DNA of 64,000 nt from Kushneria marisflavi (GCF_002157205.1 NZ_CP021358.1:3162001-3226000); one strand, 5' to 3'. Counted from the first letter of the stretch, positions 9,680 through 19,625 are shown. Made by a program: numbers and translations. The notes: generated by a model not told the origin, from the sequence alone.

Positions 9680-10351
9680 ATGTTTTTGATGACACTGATG
9701 ACCAATGCTCGCAAGGGCTGGGCCCGCACGCTTGGGCTGGCCGGCGCGACGTTCATGGCGGCGTGCATGGCTCTGCCGGCACAGGCCGCTTCCAGCGATG
9801 CCGAGCGACTGACGTCGTTGCTTGAGCCGCTCAAGACCTACTCTGCCGATTTCAATCAGCAGGTCGCCAGCGGTGGTGGCAGCCTGCAAAACGCCAGCGG
9901 CCACATGTGGCTGTCGCGCCCGGGGCGCTTTAACTGGAAAGTTTCCGACCCCTATCGTCAGACCGTGGTCTCCGATGGCCAGAAGGTCTATCTCTACGAT
10001 CCCGATCTGGAGCAGGTCAGCATTCGCCCGCTTGATCAGCGGGTAACCCATACACCGGCGTTGCTGCTTTCCGGTCAGGCCAGCGAGTTGACCGAGAACT
10101 ACAACGTGTCGCGACGCCAGCAGGGCACCACCGAGTTCTTCGCACTGTCACCGCGCTCCAATGATTCGCTGTTTGAGTCCCTGGAGCTGGTGTTCAACAA
10201 CGAACGTCTCTCCGGCATCGATCTGACTGATGGAACTGGCCAGCGTACGGAAATCTCGTTTCGCAATATTGAGGTCAACCCTGATATCAGTGCCTCTCAC
10301 TTTCAGTTCAAGATTCCGGATGGTGCAGATGTGATGCGCGAAGGCAACTGA
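9680..10351 (+). CDS. lolA: Outer-membrane lipoprotein carrier protein LolA
   Basis: Periplasmic chaperone that takes lipoproteins from LolCDE to LolB. The ATG at 9680 has an AAGGA site with good spacing and gives 223 residues. A signal peptide of about 36 residues ends at ALPAQA, before ASSDAERL. The mature part carries family features: LKTYSADFNQQV, GHMWLSRPGRFNWKVSDPYRQTVVSDG written as separate motifs GHMWLSRPGRFNW and DGQKVYLYDPDLEQV, and the C-terminal DLTDGTGQRTEISF. Further upstream starts would only lengthen the region before the signal peptide. It lies 129 bp after ftsK and 59 bp before rarA. Confidence 0.95.
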   Translation: MFLMTLMTNARKGWARTLGLAGATFMAACMALPAQAASSDAERLTSLLEPLKTYSADFNQQVASGGGSLQNASGHMWLSRPGRFNWKVSDPYRQTVVSDGQKVYLYDPDLEQVSIRPLDQRVTHTPALLLSGQASELTENYNVSRRQQGTTEFFALSPRSNDSLFESLELVFNNERLSGIDLTDGTGQRTEISFRNIEVNPDISASHFQFKIPDGADVMREGN

Positions 10352-10410
10352 TCGCCACAGCGTAATCTGCCATGATGGGGGCATAACCCGTATTTAAAGG
10401 TGCCTTCCTC

Positions 10411-11760
10411 ATGAGTGACCTGTTTGATCGTGACGCGCCGCCCGGGCAACCGCTGGCGGCGCGTCTGCGTCCTGCTCGCCTTGAAGACTATATCGGGCAG
10501 TCACATCTGTTGGGCCTGGATCGCCCACTAACGCGGGCGCTGGCCCGCGATCAGCTCTACTCGATGATTCTCTGGGGGCCGCCCGGCGTTGGCAAAACCA
10601 CGCTGGCCCGGCTGATTGCCGGCTATACCCGCTCGCATTTCGCAACGCTGTCGGCCGTGTCGGCAGGGGTCAAGGAGATCCGCGCCGCTGCGTTTGAAGC
10701 TCAGCAGCGTGGTCAGAGCGGCCAGCGTACGCTGCTGTTTGTCGATGAGGTGCACCGCTTCAACAAGGCGCAGCAGGATGCCTTTCTGCCTTGGGTGGAA
10801 GAGGGCGTCTTCACGTTTGTCGGGGCGACGACCGAAAACCCTTCCTTTGAACTCAATAACGCCCTGCTTTCACGGGCGCGTGTCCATGTGCTCAAGCCGT
10901 TAACGCCTCAGGAGCTGCGTCAGGTCATCGACCGAGCATTGGTTGAGCCGGCCGGACTTGGCGAGGCGGGCATTGAAGCTCCCGAGAGCGTGCGCGATTT
11001 GCTGGCACAGGCCGCCGATGGCGATGCGCGCCGTGCGCTCAATCTGCTGGAAATTGCCGCTGACATGGCTGAAGCCGGCGGTGATGGCAAGGCGCCCACG
11101 CTGTCCGAGGCCGTGGTCGAGGAAGTGCTGGGAGAGAGCACGCGCCGCCTCGACCGTGGAGGCGATCTTTTTTACGACCAGATTTCGGCACTTCACAAGT
11201 CAATTCGGGGCAGCGCTCCCGATGCTGCGCTTTACTGGTACTGCCGCATGCTCGATGGCGGGGCCGATCCGCTCTATATCGCGCGTCGCGTGGTGCGCAT
11301 GGCCAGCGAAGAGATCGGTAACGCGGATCCTCGGGCCCTGCGGCTGGCACTCGATGGATGGGAAGTGCAGGAGCGTCTGGGCAGTCCGGAAGGCGAGCTG
11401 GCCGTGGCACAGGCCATTCTTTATATCGCCAGCGCGCCCAAGAGCAATGCCGCCTACGTGGCCTATAACCAGGCACGCGCGCATGTGGCCTCTACGCCCG
11501 GGCATGAGGTGCCGGTGCATCTACGCAATGCTCCCACATCCCTGATGAAATCCCTGGGTCACGGCCACGAATACCGCTATGCCCATGATGAGCCGAACGC
11601 CTACGCCGCCGGTGAAACCTATTTCCCCGAGCCGTTGGTGGGCACCCGGTATTATCAGCCGGTCGATCGAGGCCTCGAAAAGCGTATCGCTGAAAAGCTT
11701 GAATGGCTGGAAGGGCTCGATCGGGATGCGACGCATCGACGCAGCCCTGAAGCACCATGA
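10411..11760 (+). CDS. rarA: Replication-associated recombination protein A (RarA/MgsA)
   Basis: AAA+ ATPase of the clamp-loader/WRNIP1 group that acts at stalled replication forks and interacts with SSB. The 449 residues match the family length (E. coli 447). Walker A is GPPGVGKTTLA near residue 55, Walker B is LLFVDEVHRFNKAQQDAFLP, and sensor 1 is FVGATTENPSFELN. The tetramerisation domain follows with DLFYDQISALHKSIRGSAPDAALYW shortened here to ISALHKSIRGS and YWYCRML, then YVAYNQA and the C-terminal YYQPVDRGLEKRI. The ATG at 10411 is preceded by AAGGTG. It is the third gene of the ftsK-lolA-rarA block; serS, often next in other species, is absent here. Confidence 0.96.
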   Translation: MSDLFDRDAPPGQPLAARLRPARLEDYIGQSHLLGLDRPLTRALARDQLYSMILWGPPGVGKTTLARLIAGYTRSHFATLSAVSAGVKEIRAAAFEAQQRGQSGQRTLLFVDEVHRFNKAQQDAFLPWVEEGVFTFVGATTENPSFELNNALLSRARVHVLKPLTPQELRQVIDRALVEPAGLGEAGIEAPESVRDLLAQAADGDARRALNLLEIAADMAEAGGDGKAPTLSEAVVEEVLGESTRRLDRGGDLFYDQISALHKSIRGSAPDAALYWYCRMLDGGADPLYIARRVVRMASEEIGNADPRALRLALDGWEVQERLGSPEGELAVAQAILYIASAPKSNAAYVAYNQARAHVASTPGHEVPVHLRNAPTSLMKSLGHGHEYRYAHDEPNAYAAGETYFPEPLVGTRYYQPVDRGLEKRIAEKLEWLEGLDRDATHRRSPEAP

Positions 11761-11953
11761 GAAAGGATGAGCCGGGCAAGGAGATGTCTCATGCCCGCCA
11801 TGCCGGGCTCATGACCGCGATGGTTGCTGGCACGCATGTCAGAGCTGTGTCGGGTATTAATTTTAGTGCCACCGGCATGCGACCAAAGTAAGTGGCGACC
11901 AGGGGCAAAAGTCACAAGAATGGTACCTCGTCAAATTTGCCGGAGACGCCGCC

Positions 11954-12505
11954 ATGCTCAAGTTGACCCAGCTTCGTCAGGATCATGCGCATATGGCTCG
12001 ACTGCTTCATGTGCTTTCACTGCAGCATCGCTATCTTGTGACCGGAGAGCGCCCGAGTTTTCGCCTCATGCGGGAAGCCTGTGATTACATCATGGACTAC
12101 ATGAGCGATTACATCGTGCCGCTGGAAACACTGTGCGGCCATCGGCTGACCGAGCGCGGTGCCCACACCGGTCAGGAGGTCTGCGAACTGGCCGGTGAGT
12201 ATCGCGAGCTCATACAGCGTCTAAGGCATCTGGAGGATGATCTCGATAACATCCTGATGGATGCCATCATGCCCATGACGCTTTTTGGTGAGCGTCTCAA
12301 GGCCTATCTTGATGCGCACCGCCACGTGTTACGTATGGAACGTGAGCACCTGTTTCCGCTGCTGGATGCCAGCATGAACGAAGATGAGTACGTCGAATTG
12401 CGTGACACGCTGCCGCTTCAGGCCCGCACTCAGCTGGCGCGTCTGCAGCAGGAGTATCCTGACCTCTACGCCGAGTTTCGGGATATTCGTTCGGCGGTGG
12501 CCTGA
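11954..12505 (+). CDS. Hemerythrin-fold (HHE) protein with degenerate metal site
   Basis: A 183-residue all-helical protein related to bacterial hemerythrin/HHE cation-binding proteins. Helix 1 keeps the family start LRQDHAHMARLLHVLS, and the last helix keeps HRHVLRMEREHLFPLLD. Where relatives have a YPDxxHHPxED segment in helix 2, this protein reads YMSDYIVPLETL, so both histidines are replaced by Ile-Val. A later EH is EY. At least three usual di-iron ligands therefore seem lost, and the protein may bind metal differently or not at all. The ATG at 11954 has GGAGA upstream. It is monocistronic between rarA and a convergent DsrE-like gene. The family alignment is from memory. Confidence 0.75.
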   Translation: MLKLTQLRQDHAHMARLLHVLSLQHRYLVTGERPSFRLMREACDYIMDYMSDYIVPLETLCGHRLTERGAHTGQEVCELAGEYRELIQRLRHLEDDLDNILMDAIMPMTLFGERLKAYLDAHRHVLRMEREHLFPLLDASMNEDEYVELRDTLPLQARTQLARLQQEYPDLYAEFRDIRSAVA

Positions 12506-12565
12506 GTGTCCTGCGCCCGGGGGCGTGATCCCCGGCTTCGCAGTCGAATGATCATGCAGACATGA

Positions 12566-12599
12566 GCGGGGCGGCATCAGGATGCCGCCCCGCATTTTT
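12566..12599 (+). terminator. Rho-independent terminator after the hemerythrin-fold gene
   Basis: A 12-bp GC-rich stem (GCGGGGCGGCAT / ATGCCGCCCCGC) with a CAGG loop is followed by ATTTTTA. It lies between two convergent genes. The reverse strand lacks a clear T-run, so it mainly serves the plus strand. Confidence 0.88.
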
Positions 12600-12619
12600 A
12601 ATGCCGATACTGTAAAAGG

Positions 12620-13204
12620 TTACAACCGTTCGTAGGCATACCCTTCATTGCCATAGATGGCCAGTGTCGTCAGGGCAGAAGGCGTGATGCCGATCTCCTT
12701 GTTGACATCGGCATCGGCAATCTTCCAGTGGCTGAGGACCTGACCGCAGACCTCTACCCGAACGCCTGCCTTGTTCAGAGCATGAATCAGGGGGATGTTG
12801 GGATTATCGACGCCATACCATTCGTCATAAAGATTGGAAGCCACCACGCTACGCGTGGCATCGCCATGAATGATGGCTACAAAGTCCAGATTTTCCAGCG
12901 GAACACCAGCGTCAGCAAACACATTGACAGCGCGTGCCACGCGCATCAAACCCGGATTGATGGCCCGTGGGTCGTCGCTTCCGCTAACCACATCGAAGAT
13001 GACCCGATAATGCTTGTCGGGATCGGGCACATCTACCGTGTCATGGCGCTCGGCAATGCCGCCGAATTTTTCTATTGCAGGGTAAATGGCATGGTCAATG
13101 CTCGCGGCCTGTTTGCGGGGTATGACCGCAGCGAAAAGCAGCATGAGGACAGCGGCCAATATCAGTGCTGCCAGCATCCAGTGCCGTTTGAAAAGAGTCA
13201 GCAT
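12620..13204 (-). CDS. Membrane-anchored DsrE-family protein
   Basis: A 194-residue protein starting at the ATG at 13204, which has AGGGA six bases upstream. A single hydrophobic segment at about 9-29 acts as a membrane anchor or uncleaved signal. A DsrE/DsrF-like alpha/beta domain follows: YRVIFDVVSGSDDP, NVFADAGVPLENLDFVAIIHG, then VRVEVCGQVLSHW, where the cysteine occupies the usual active-site or sulfur-carrier position of exported DsrE proteins. Those proteins are poorly characterised; some related cytoplasmic ones (TusCD, DsrEF) relay sulfur. It is convergent with the hemerythrin-fold gene and divergent from trmA. I cannot assign a substrate. Confidence 0.8.
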   Translation of the reverse strand: MLTLFKRHWMLAALILAAVLMLLFAAVIPRKQAASIDHAIYPAIEKFGGIAERHDTVDVPDPDKHYRVIFDVVSGSDDPRAINPGLMRVARAVNVFADAGVPLENLDFVAIIHGDATRSVVASNLYDEWYGVDNPNIPLIHALNKAGVRVEVCGQVLSHWKIADADVNKEIGITPSALTTLAIYGNEGYAYERL

Positions 13205-13451
13205 ATCGAGTCCCTGAGAGCCAAAGTGGTCGTGGTTGTCGTGATGGGGCCTATCCCCTGCGGGATAACGGGCGAGGTATAGCCAATGAGGCGACCGGAG
13301 TCTACAGATTTTGCAGCCAGGCCGCAGTGCCATAGCGACTGGATATGATGGCAGGAGCGTCATCGGTACTTGAGCTGCGATGGGCAGGCGCTACACTGGC
13401 CGCCTCTTTCATCATGACCGTTATCACAACGGCCGGACCAGGTATCTGACA

Positions 13452-14573
13452 TTGAGCGTACCCGTCGTTGACCCCGACCAGTATTCCGTACAGCTTGACG
13501 CCAAGCGTCAGCGCATCGTCGAGCAGTTCGCCCGCTTTCAGGCGCCCACCCTCGAGGTATTCGCTTCCCCGGCAAGCCATTACCGCATGCGCTGCGAATT
13601 TCGCCTGTGGCATGAAGGCGATGATTTGTTTCATGCCATGTTCGAGACCGGCGCAGACGGCGCTAAACATACCGTGCGCATGGATCAATATGAGGTGGCA
13701 AGCCGGCGTATCAATGCGCTGATGACCGGGGTGATCGATGCCATTCGTGATCGCCCCGAGCTGCGTCATCGGCTGTTCCAGGTCGAGTATCTGACGACCC
13801 GACAGGGCGAGGCGCTCATCACGCTGGTCTATCATCGACCGCTCGATGACCAATGGGAGCAGGCCGCGCGTGAGCTCGAGACAACGCTGGATGCTGCCAT
13901 TATCGGGCGTGCGCGCAAACAGCGACGGGTGCTGACACGTGAGTCGGTCACCGAGCACCTTCATGTGGCCGGTCAGGTCTACAGTTATCAACAGGTCGAA
14001 AACAGCTTCACCCAGCCCAACGCCGATATTGCCGAGAGCATGCTCAACTGGGCTCGAGAAGTGACGCAGGCCGAGAATGGACAGCGTCGCGAGACCGATC
14101 TGGTCGAGCTTTACTGCGGTAATGGCAACTTCACGATTGCACTGGCAGACAACTTCCGGCGGGTCGTGGCCACTGAGATTTCGCGAACGTCCGTGGCCTC
14201 GGCCCAGCATAATCTGGCATTGAATGACATCGACAACGTTCACGTGGCCCGCATGTCGAGCGAGGAGTTTGCTCAGGCGCTGTCCGGTGAGAAGACAGGG
14301 CGCCGGGTCAGTGACATGCAGCTTGAAACGCACGACTTTTCGACCGTTTTGGTAGACCCGCCGCGTGCCGGGCTGGATGCCGATAGCTGCGAGCAGATCG
14401 CTCGCTTTGACGAGATTGTCTACATCTCATGCAACCCTGATACGCTCGAAGCCAATCTAGAGCAGCTTGGGCAGACCCATGAGATCCACCGCTTTGCACT
14501 TTTTGACCAGTTTCCCTATACCGATCACTGTGAGTGTGGCGTTTTGCTCAAGCGCCGCCCCCGGTCTGAATGA
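13452..14573 (+). CDS. trmA: tRNA/tmRNA (uracil-C5)-methyltransferase TrmA
   Basis: Uses S-adenosylmethionine to make m5U54 in the tRNA T-loop and in tmRNA. Motifs: SPASHYRMRCEFRLWH at the N-terminus, ENSFTQPNADI, the SAM motif ELYCGNGNFTIALA, VDPPRAGLD, the nucleophile motif YISCNPDTL, and the terminal FPYTDHCECGVLLKR with the catalytic glutamate. Starting at TTG 13452 gives 373 residues, near E. coli's 366, and an AGGT site lies upstream. An ATG at 13380 in the same frame would add 24 residues without similarity; this start choice is moderately certain. It lacks the iron-sulfur cluster cysteines of RlmC/RlmD relatives. Confidence 0.93.
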   Translation: MSVPVVDPDQYSVQLDAKRQRIVEQFARFQAPTLEVFASPASHYRMRCEFRLWHEGDDLFHAMFETGADGAKHTVRMDQYEVASRRINALMTGVIDAIRDRPELRHRLFQVEYLTTRQGEALITLVYHRPLDDQWEQAARELETTLDAAIIGRARKQRRVLTRESVTEHLHVAGQVYSYQQVENSFTQPNADIAESMLNWAREVTQAENGQRRETDLVELYCGNGNFTIALADNFRRVVATEISRTSVASAQHNLALNDIDNVHVARMSSEEFAQALSGEKTGRRVSDMQLETHDFSTVLVDPPRAGLDADSCEQIARFDEIVYISCNPDTLEANLEQLGQTHEIHRFALFDQFPYTDHCECGVLLKRRPRSE

Positions 14574-14780
14574 CGTCTATCCGGCTTTTGATACCGCGGC
14601 GCCCGTGATTTTGTGAGCAGCCATGCCGAAGACGTCATGATTGGGGCAACCCTCATGCCGGATGCTCATGGGGCATGATAAAAATGCGCATACAGTAGGG
14701 ATAAAGCGTTTGCTGAACTAGGATGTGTAGAGGCCATCCCTTCAGGATACGCAGGCATTTGCGGGACGCGAGGAGAATCG

Positions 14781-17700
14781 ATGCAGAGTACAGTGCCGGA
14801 CAACAAGGAAGATTTTTTCAAAGCGCTTGAAGCGCTGCTCGAAGAGCGTCTGACGCCCGAGCAGGCCCGCGATATCAGCGCCTTCGCTCGCCATTATTAC
14901 GCCGGTGCCAGCCACGAGGACCTGCAGGAGCGTCATTTCGAAGACCTCTACGGGGCCACACTCTCGACCTGGTTTTTCCTGCAGCAGCGTGAGCCGGACA
15001 ATCGGCCCAGGGTTCGTGTCTTCAACCCCGAGTATGAAGAGCATGGCTGGCAGTCGACGCACACGGTCGTCGAAGTCATCAGCCCAGATATGTCCTTTCT
15101 GGTTGACTCGGTGCGTATCGAGCTCAATCGCTGTGGCTTCACCGTTCACTCCATTTTGAACACGGTCATCGCCAGCGAGCGTGATGAGCAGCAGCGTCTG
15201 GTGCGCTTTACTCCGCCCCGTGCTGCCGATGCGCCTTCGACGCGTGAATCCATCATCTACATTGAAGTGGACCGTCACTCCGACCCGGCCATGCTCGATG
15301 AGCTCAGGGACAACATCCTTGATGTGCTGACCGATGTGCGCTCCGCGGTCTCCGACTTTGATGCCATGCGCGCCCAGGCACGTGCGGCACTTGAAGAGAT
15401 GGATACGCATCCGCCGCGCGTCGTGGATGAGCGCGACGTTGACGAGGCCCGCGATTTCCTGGCCTGGCTGCTGGACGATCACTTTACCTTTCTGGGTTTT
15501 GAAGAGTATGAGTTCCAGACCCGGGACGGTCATTCGCAGCTGGTTCGCTCAAGTGGCAGCGAGCTCGGGGTACTGACCTTGAACAGCCCGCGCTACAGCG
15601 AGGAGCCGCTGCGCTTTAATGGCAGTGGCGAAGAGCAGGGCGAGTATGTCCTGATCCCCGAGCTGATCTCCTTTGCCAAGAGCGCCTGGCCTTCACGTAT
15701 TCATCGCCCGAGCTATCCCGATTACATCATTGTCGAGCGTCACAATGAACAGGGTGATGTTATTGGTGAACGTCACTTCCTGGGTCTTTATACGCTATCG
15801 GTCTACAACGAACGCCCGGTCAACATTCCGGTACTGCGGCGCAAGATCGACACTGTGCTCAGTGCCTCTGGTATCGATCCGACCGGTCACAACGGCAAAC
15901 AGCTCCAGCAGATTCTGGAAGTTTATCCTCGCGATGAACTGTTCCAGATGGGAACCGAGGATCTTTGCCGCACCGCCATGGGGATTCTGAGCATCCGCGA
16001 ACGTCGTCGCGTACGGCTCTTTATTCGTGAAGATCGCTCCGGGCGTTTTTATTCCTGTCTGGTGTATGTGCCGCGTGACGTCTTTTCGACCGACCTGCGC
16101 ATGCGCATCCAGAACATGCTCTGTGAAGAACTCGATGCCAGCTTTGGCGACTTCAACACCTATCTTTCCGAGTCGGTACTGGCGCGTATTCAGCTGATCC
16201 TGCGCTTCAATCATGACACGCCCGTAGAGCATGACGATCGTGCACTGGAGAAGAAGGTGATCGCCATCGCCCGCGGTTGGCGTGATGATCTGCATGAGGC
16301 GCTGGTTGAAGGCTACGGTGAGGAACCGGCCAATCGCCTGATGGAGCGCTATCGTGATGCCTTCCCGAGCAGCTATCGGGAGGATTTTACGTCACGTACC
16401 GCGGTTTATGACATTGGTCACATGGAAGAGCTCGATAACGAGAGTTCAATCGGCCTGAGCCTTTACCGCCAGCTTGAGCATGAAAATGATGTCAATCTCA
16501 AGCTCTTTCATCGCGACCAGCCGGTGCCGCTGTCCGATGTGCTGCCCATGCTGGAGCACATGGGCCTTCGCGTGATCAGTGAGCGCCCCTATGAGATCGA
16601 GCGCTCTGACAGCCAGGTCTGGATTCACGACTTCAATCTTGAAACCTCAAGTCGTGAGCATGTCGATCTGCATGGCATGCGTCATAACTTCATGGATGCC
16701 TTTACGCGCATCTGGTCAGGCGCTGGTGAGAGTGACAGCTTCAATCGACTGATCATTTCAGCCAGGATTGATTGGCGTGAGGTGGCGATGCTTCGAGCCT
16801 ATGCGCGCTATCTCAAGCAGATTCGCTTCGGGCTTTCCCAGGATTACATCTCCACGGCACTGACCCAGCATGCCGACATTACCCGCGAGCTGGTGGCCCT
16901 GTTCAAGTCACGATTTGATCCTGAGGTCGAGCGTGACGAAGAGGCATCCAAAAAAATCCGCGAGCGTATCGAGGCCTATCTTGAAGAGGTGACCAGCCTC
17001 AATGATGACCGGCTTATCCGCCTGTATATGGATCTGATCGGGGCCACGCTGCGCACCAACTATTTTCAGCCCGGGGAGAATGGCGAACCCAAGCCCTATA
17101 TTTCCTTCAAGCTCGCGCCGCGTGAGATCAACGACGTGCCGCGCCCGCGTCCGCTGTATGAAATATTTGTCTATTCGCCTCGCATGGAAGGGGTGCACCT
17201 TCGTACCAGCAATATCGCCCGCGGTGGCATGCGCTGGTCGGATCGTTTCGAGGATTTTCGTACCGAAATCCTCGGGCTGGTCAAGGCTCAGCAGGTCAAG
17301 AACTCGGTGATTGTCCCCAGCGGTGCCAAGGGTGGCTTTATCTGCAAGCAGGCACCGCTCGGTGGCAGTCGTGACGAGATTCAGAAGGAAGGGATCGCCT
17401 GCTATCAGACCCTGGTGCGCGGTATGCTCGACATTACCGACAACCTGATCGACAAGCAGGTCGTGCCGCCAGAGCATGTGGTGCGTCATGACGGAGATGA
17501 TCCCTATCTGGTCGTGGCTGCCGACAAGGGCACGGCCACCTTCTCCGATATCGCCAACGCGCTGGCCCGGGAGTACAACTTCTGGATGGGCGATGCCTTC
17601 GCCTCCGGTGGCAAGAACGGCTACGACCACAAGGCCATGGCGATCACGGCCCGTGGTGCCTGGGAAGCCGTCAAGCGCCACTTCCGCGAGCTCGGCCTTA

Positions 17701-19625
17701 ATACTCAGGAAGATCCCTTTACCGTCATCGGAGTCGGCGACATGGCTGGCGACGTGTTCGGTAACGGCATGCTGCTGTCTGAGAAGATTCAGCTGGTTGC
17801 GGCCTTCAACCATCGTCATATCTTCATAGACCCCGATCCTGACTGCGCATCCTCTTTCAATGAGCGCAAGCGTCTGTTCGAGCAGGCGACCTCAAGCTGG
17901 GAAGATTACGACAAGTCCCTGATCAGTGAGGGCGGTGGCATCTTTTCCCGCGATGCCAAGTCGATCGAGATTACCGAAGCCATGAAAACGCGTTTTGGCC
18001 TGACTGCCTCGCGTATGGCACCTGCCGAGCTGATCAACGCATTATTGAAGTCAAAGGTGGATCTGCTCTGGAACGGCGGTATCGGCACCTACATCAAGTC
18101 GAGCGAAGAGAGCCATGCTGACGTGGGTGACAAGGCCAACGACACACTGCGTGTCAACGGCTGTGAGCTGGGATGTCGCGTGATCGGTGAAGGCGGCAAC
18201 CTGGGCGTGACGCAGCTGGGTCGTCGTGAAGCTGCACAGCATGGGGTACGTCTCAATACTGACTTCATCGATAACGCCGGAGGCGTCAACTGCTCGGATC
18301 ATGAGGTCAATATCAAGATCCTGCTGGATGAAGTAGTCGCGCGCGGTGATATGACCGGCAAGCAGCGCAACGACCTTCTGGCCGAGATGACGGATGAGGT
18401 GGCGGATCTGGTTGTGGATGATAATTATCGCCAGACCCAGGCACTTTCTCTGTCACGACTGTTGTCCTCGGAAAATCTGGGCCCTTATCGGCGCTTCATC
18501 TGCGATCTGGAAGAGACCGGACAGCTTGATCGTGAGCTTGAGGCGTTGCCGGATGACGCCACGCTTGCTTCGCGCGCCGAACGCGGTGAAGGTCTGACGC
18601 ATCCCGAGCTTTCCTCGCTGATTTCTCATGCCAAGATCGACCTCAAGGGCATGCTGGCGGAATCCGAGGTTCCCAATGAACCCGGAATCGTCAATCACGC
18701 TGAGCGCGCCTTCCCGGCGACGCTGGTTGAGCGCTACGGCAAGGAGATTGCCAATCATCGGCTGCGTCACCAGATTGTGGTGACCAAGGTTGCCGGCGAT
18801 GTGGTCGATCACATGGGCATTCCGTTTGTGCGACGGCTGATGGACATCACCGGGACCAGTGCCGGTGAGGTGGTCAGGGCCTATGTCATGGCGCGTGACA
18901 GCTTCGGACTGGCATCGCTGTGGGGGGAGATCGAGGCACTGGACTCGCAGGTCGAGACCGCCATTCAGTACGACATGATGCTCTCGCTGGTGCGTCTGCT
19001 GCGTCGTGCGACGCGCTACTTCCTGCGCTATCACATGCAAAGTGACGCCGACACCGTGGTCGAGCAGTACGCCCCGGATCTTGAGCGTCTGCGCGATAAC
19101 ATCGGAGAAAGACTTCGGGGCGAGGCGCAGCGACAGTGCATGTCACTGCGGGATCGCTACATCGAAGCCGGTGCCCCCGAGGCGCTGGCCGAGCGGGTGG
19201 CCGCCACCGAAAGCCTTTATGCCGGACTTGGCATCATTGATACGGCGGCATTGACCGGCGTCTCTCTGGAGCGAGTGGCTGACACCTACTATCTCATCGG
19301 CGAGCAGCTCTCACTGCCCTGGATGCTGGAGCAGGTCAATCGCCTTGAGGTGAACGACAGCTGGCAGACGATCGCACGTGAAGCCCTGCGCGACGACCTT
19401 GATCGACAGCAGCTGATGCTGACGGCCAGCGTATTGCGCGGCGAAGAGTGTGAGGACGTCGATCGCTGTGTCGAAGAGTGGATGAATCAGCACAAGGCAC
19501 CGGTCGAACGCTGGTGTGCACTGCTTGAGGAAGTCCATTCCACCGACGAGCTGGGCTATGCGCTCTTTACGGTCGCCGTGAGGGCTCTGGGAGAGCTCTC
19601 CGAGCGGCCGCCGTCCGGTCACTGA
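14781..19625 (+). CDS. gdhB: NAD-specific glutamate dehydrogenase, large (GDH-180) type
   Basis: Oxidatively deaminates glutamate to 2-oxoglutarate and ammonia with NAD+. The 1614 residues match the 180-kDa family, which has long regulatory N- and C-terminal parts around a central catalytic core. The core contains NIARGGMRWSDRFEDFRTEI shown here as GGMRWSDRFEDFR, the catalytic lysine in VPSGAKGGF (Lys near 850), and GVGDMAGDVFGNGML of the Rossmann domain. The N-terminal half shows the ACT-like DHFTFLGFEEYEF region. The ATG at 14781 has GAGGAG at ideal spacing. It is monocistronic with its own terminator. In halophiles this enzyme links the glutamate pool to carbon catabolism; that role is inferred. 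Confidence 0.96.
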   Translation: MQSTVPDNKEDFFKALEALLEERLTPEQARDISAFARHYYAGASHEDLQERHFEDLYGATLSTWFFLQQREPDNRPRVRVFNPEYEEHGWQSTHTVVEVISPDMSFLVDSVRIELNRCGFTVHSILNTVIASERDEQQRLVRFTPPRAADAPSTRESIIYIEVDRHSDPAMLDELRDNILDVLTDVRSAVSDFDAMRAQARAALEEMDTHPPRVVDERDVDEARDFLAWLLDDHFTFLGFEEYEFQTRDGHSQLVRSSGSELGVLTLNSPRYSEEPLRFNGSGEEQGEYVLIPELISFAKSAWPSRIHRPSYPDYIIVERHNEQGDVIGERHFLGLYTLSVYNERPVNIPVLRRKIDTVLSASGIDPTGHNGKQLQQILEVYPRDELFQMGTEDLCRTAMGILSIRERRRVRLFIREDRSGRFYSCLVYVPRDVFSTDLRMRIQNMLCEELDASFGDFNTYLSESVLARIQLILRFNHDTPVEHDDRALEKKVIAIARGWRDDLHEALVEGYGEEPANRLMERYRDAFPSSYREDFTSRTAVYDIGHMEELDNESSIGLSLYRQLEHENDVNLKLFHRDQPVPLSDVLPMLEHMGLRVISERPYEIERSDSQVWIHDFNLETSSREHVDLHGMRHNFMDAFTRIWSGAGESDSFNRLIISARIDWREVAMLRAYARYLKQIRFGLSQDYISTALTQHADITRELVALFKSRFDPEVERDEEASKKIRERIEAYLEEVTSLNDDRLIRLYMDLIGATLRTNYFQPGENGEPKPYISFKLAPREINDVPRPRPLYEIFVYSPRMEGVHLRTSNIARGGMRWSDRFEDFRTEILGLVKAQQVKNSVIVPSGAKGGFICKQAPLGGSRDEIQKEGIACYQTLVRGMLDITDNLIDKQVVPPEHVVRHDGDDPYLVVAADKGTATFSDIANALAREYNFWMGDAFASGGKNGYDHKAMAITARGAWEAVKRHFRELGLNTQEDPFTVIGVGDMAGDVFGNGMLLSEKIQLVAAFNHRHIFIDPDPDCASSFNERKRLFEQATSSWEDYDKSLISEGGGIFSRDAKSIEITEAMKTRFGLTASRMAPAELINALLKSKVDLLWNGGIGTYIKSSEESHADVGDKANDTLRVNGCELGCRVIGEGGNLGVTQLGRREAAQHGVRLNTDFIDNAGGVNCSDHEVNIKILLDEVVARGDMTGKQRNDLLAEMTDEVADLVVDDNYRQTQALSLSRLLSSENLGPYRRFICDLEETGQLDRELEALPDDATLASRAERGEGLTHPELSSLISHAKIDLKGMLAESEVPNEPGIVNHAERAFPATLVERYGKEIANHRLRHQIVVTKVAGDVVDHMGIPFVRRLMDITGTSAGEVVRAYVMARDSFGLASLWGEIEALDSQVETAIQYDMMLSLVRLLRRATRYFLRYHMQSDADTVVEQYAPDLERLRDNIGERLRGEAQRQCMSLRDRYIEAGAPEALAERVAATESLYAGLGIIDTAALTGVSLERVADTYYLIGEQLSLPWMLEQVNRLEVNDSWQTIAREALRDDLDRQQLMLTASVLRGEECEDVDRCVEEWMNQHKAPVERWCALLEEVHSTDELGYALFTVAVRALGELSERPPSGH

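Noticed and set aside
11767..11815. Imperfect hairpin after rarA as a terminator
   Set aside because: ATGAGCCGGGC and GCCGGGCTCAT pair with one mismatch but no T-run follows and the loop is long.
13302..14333. 343-residue open frame on the minus strand
   Set aside because: Antisense to trmA, which has all its catalytic motifs; no recognisable protein features.
16908..17819. 303-residue open frame on the minus strand
   Set aside because: Antisense to the glutamate dehydrogenase core; shadow of strong codon bias.
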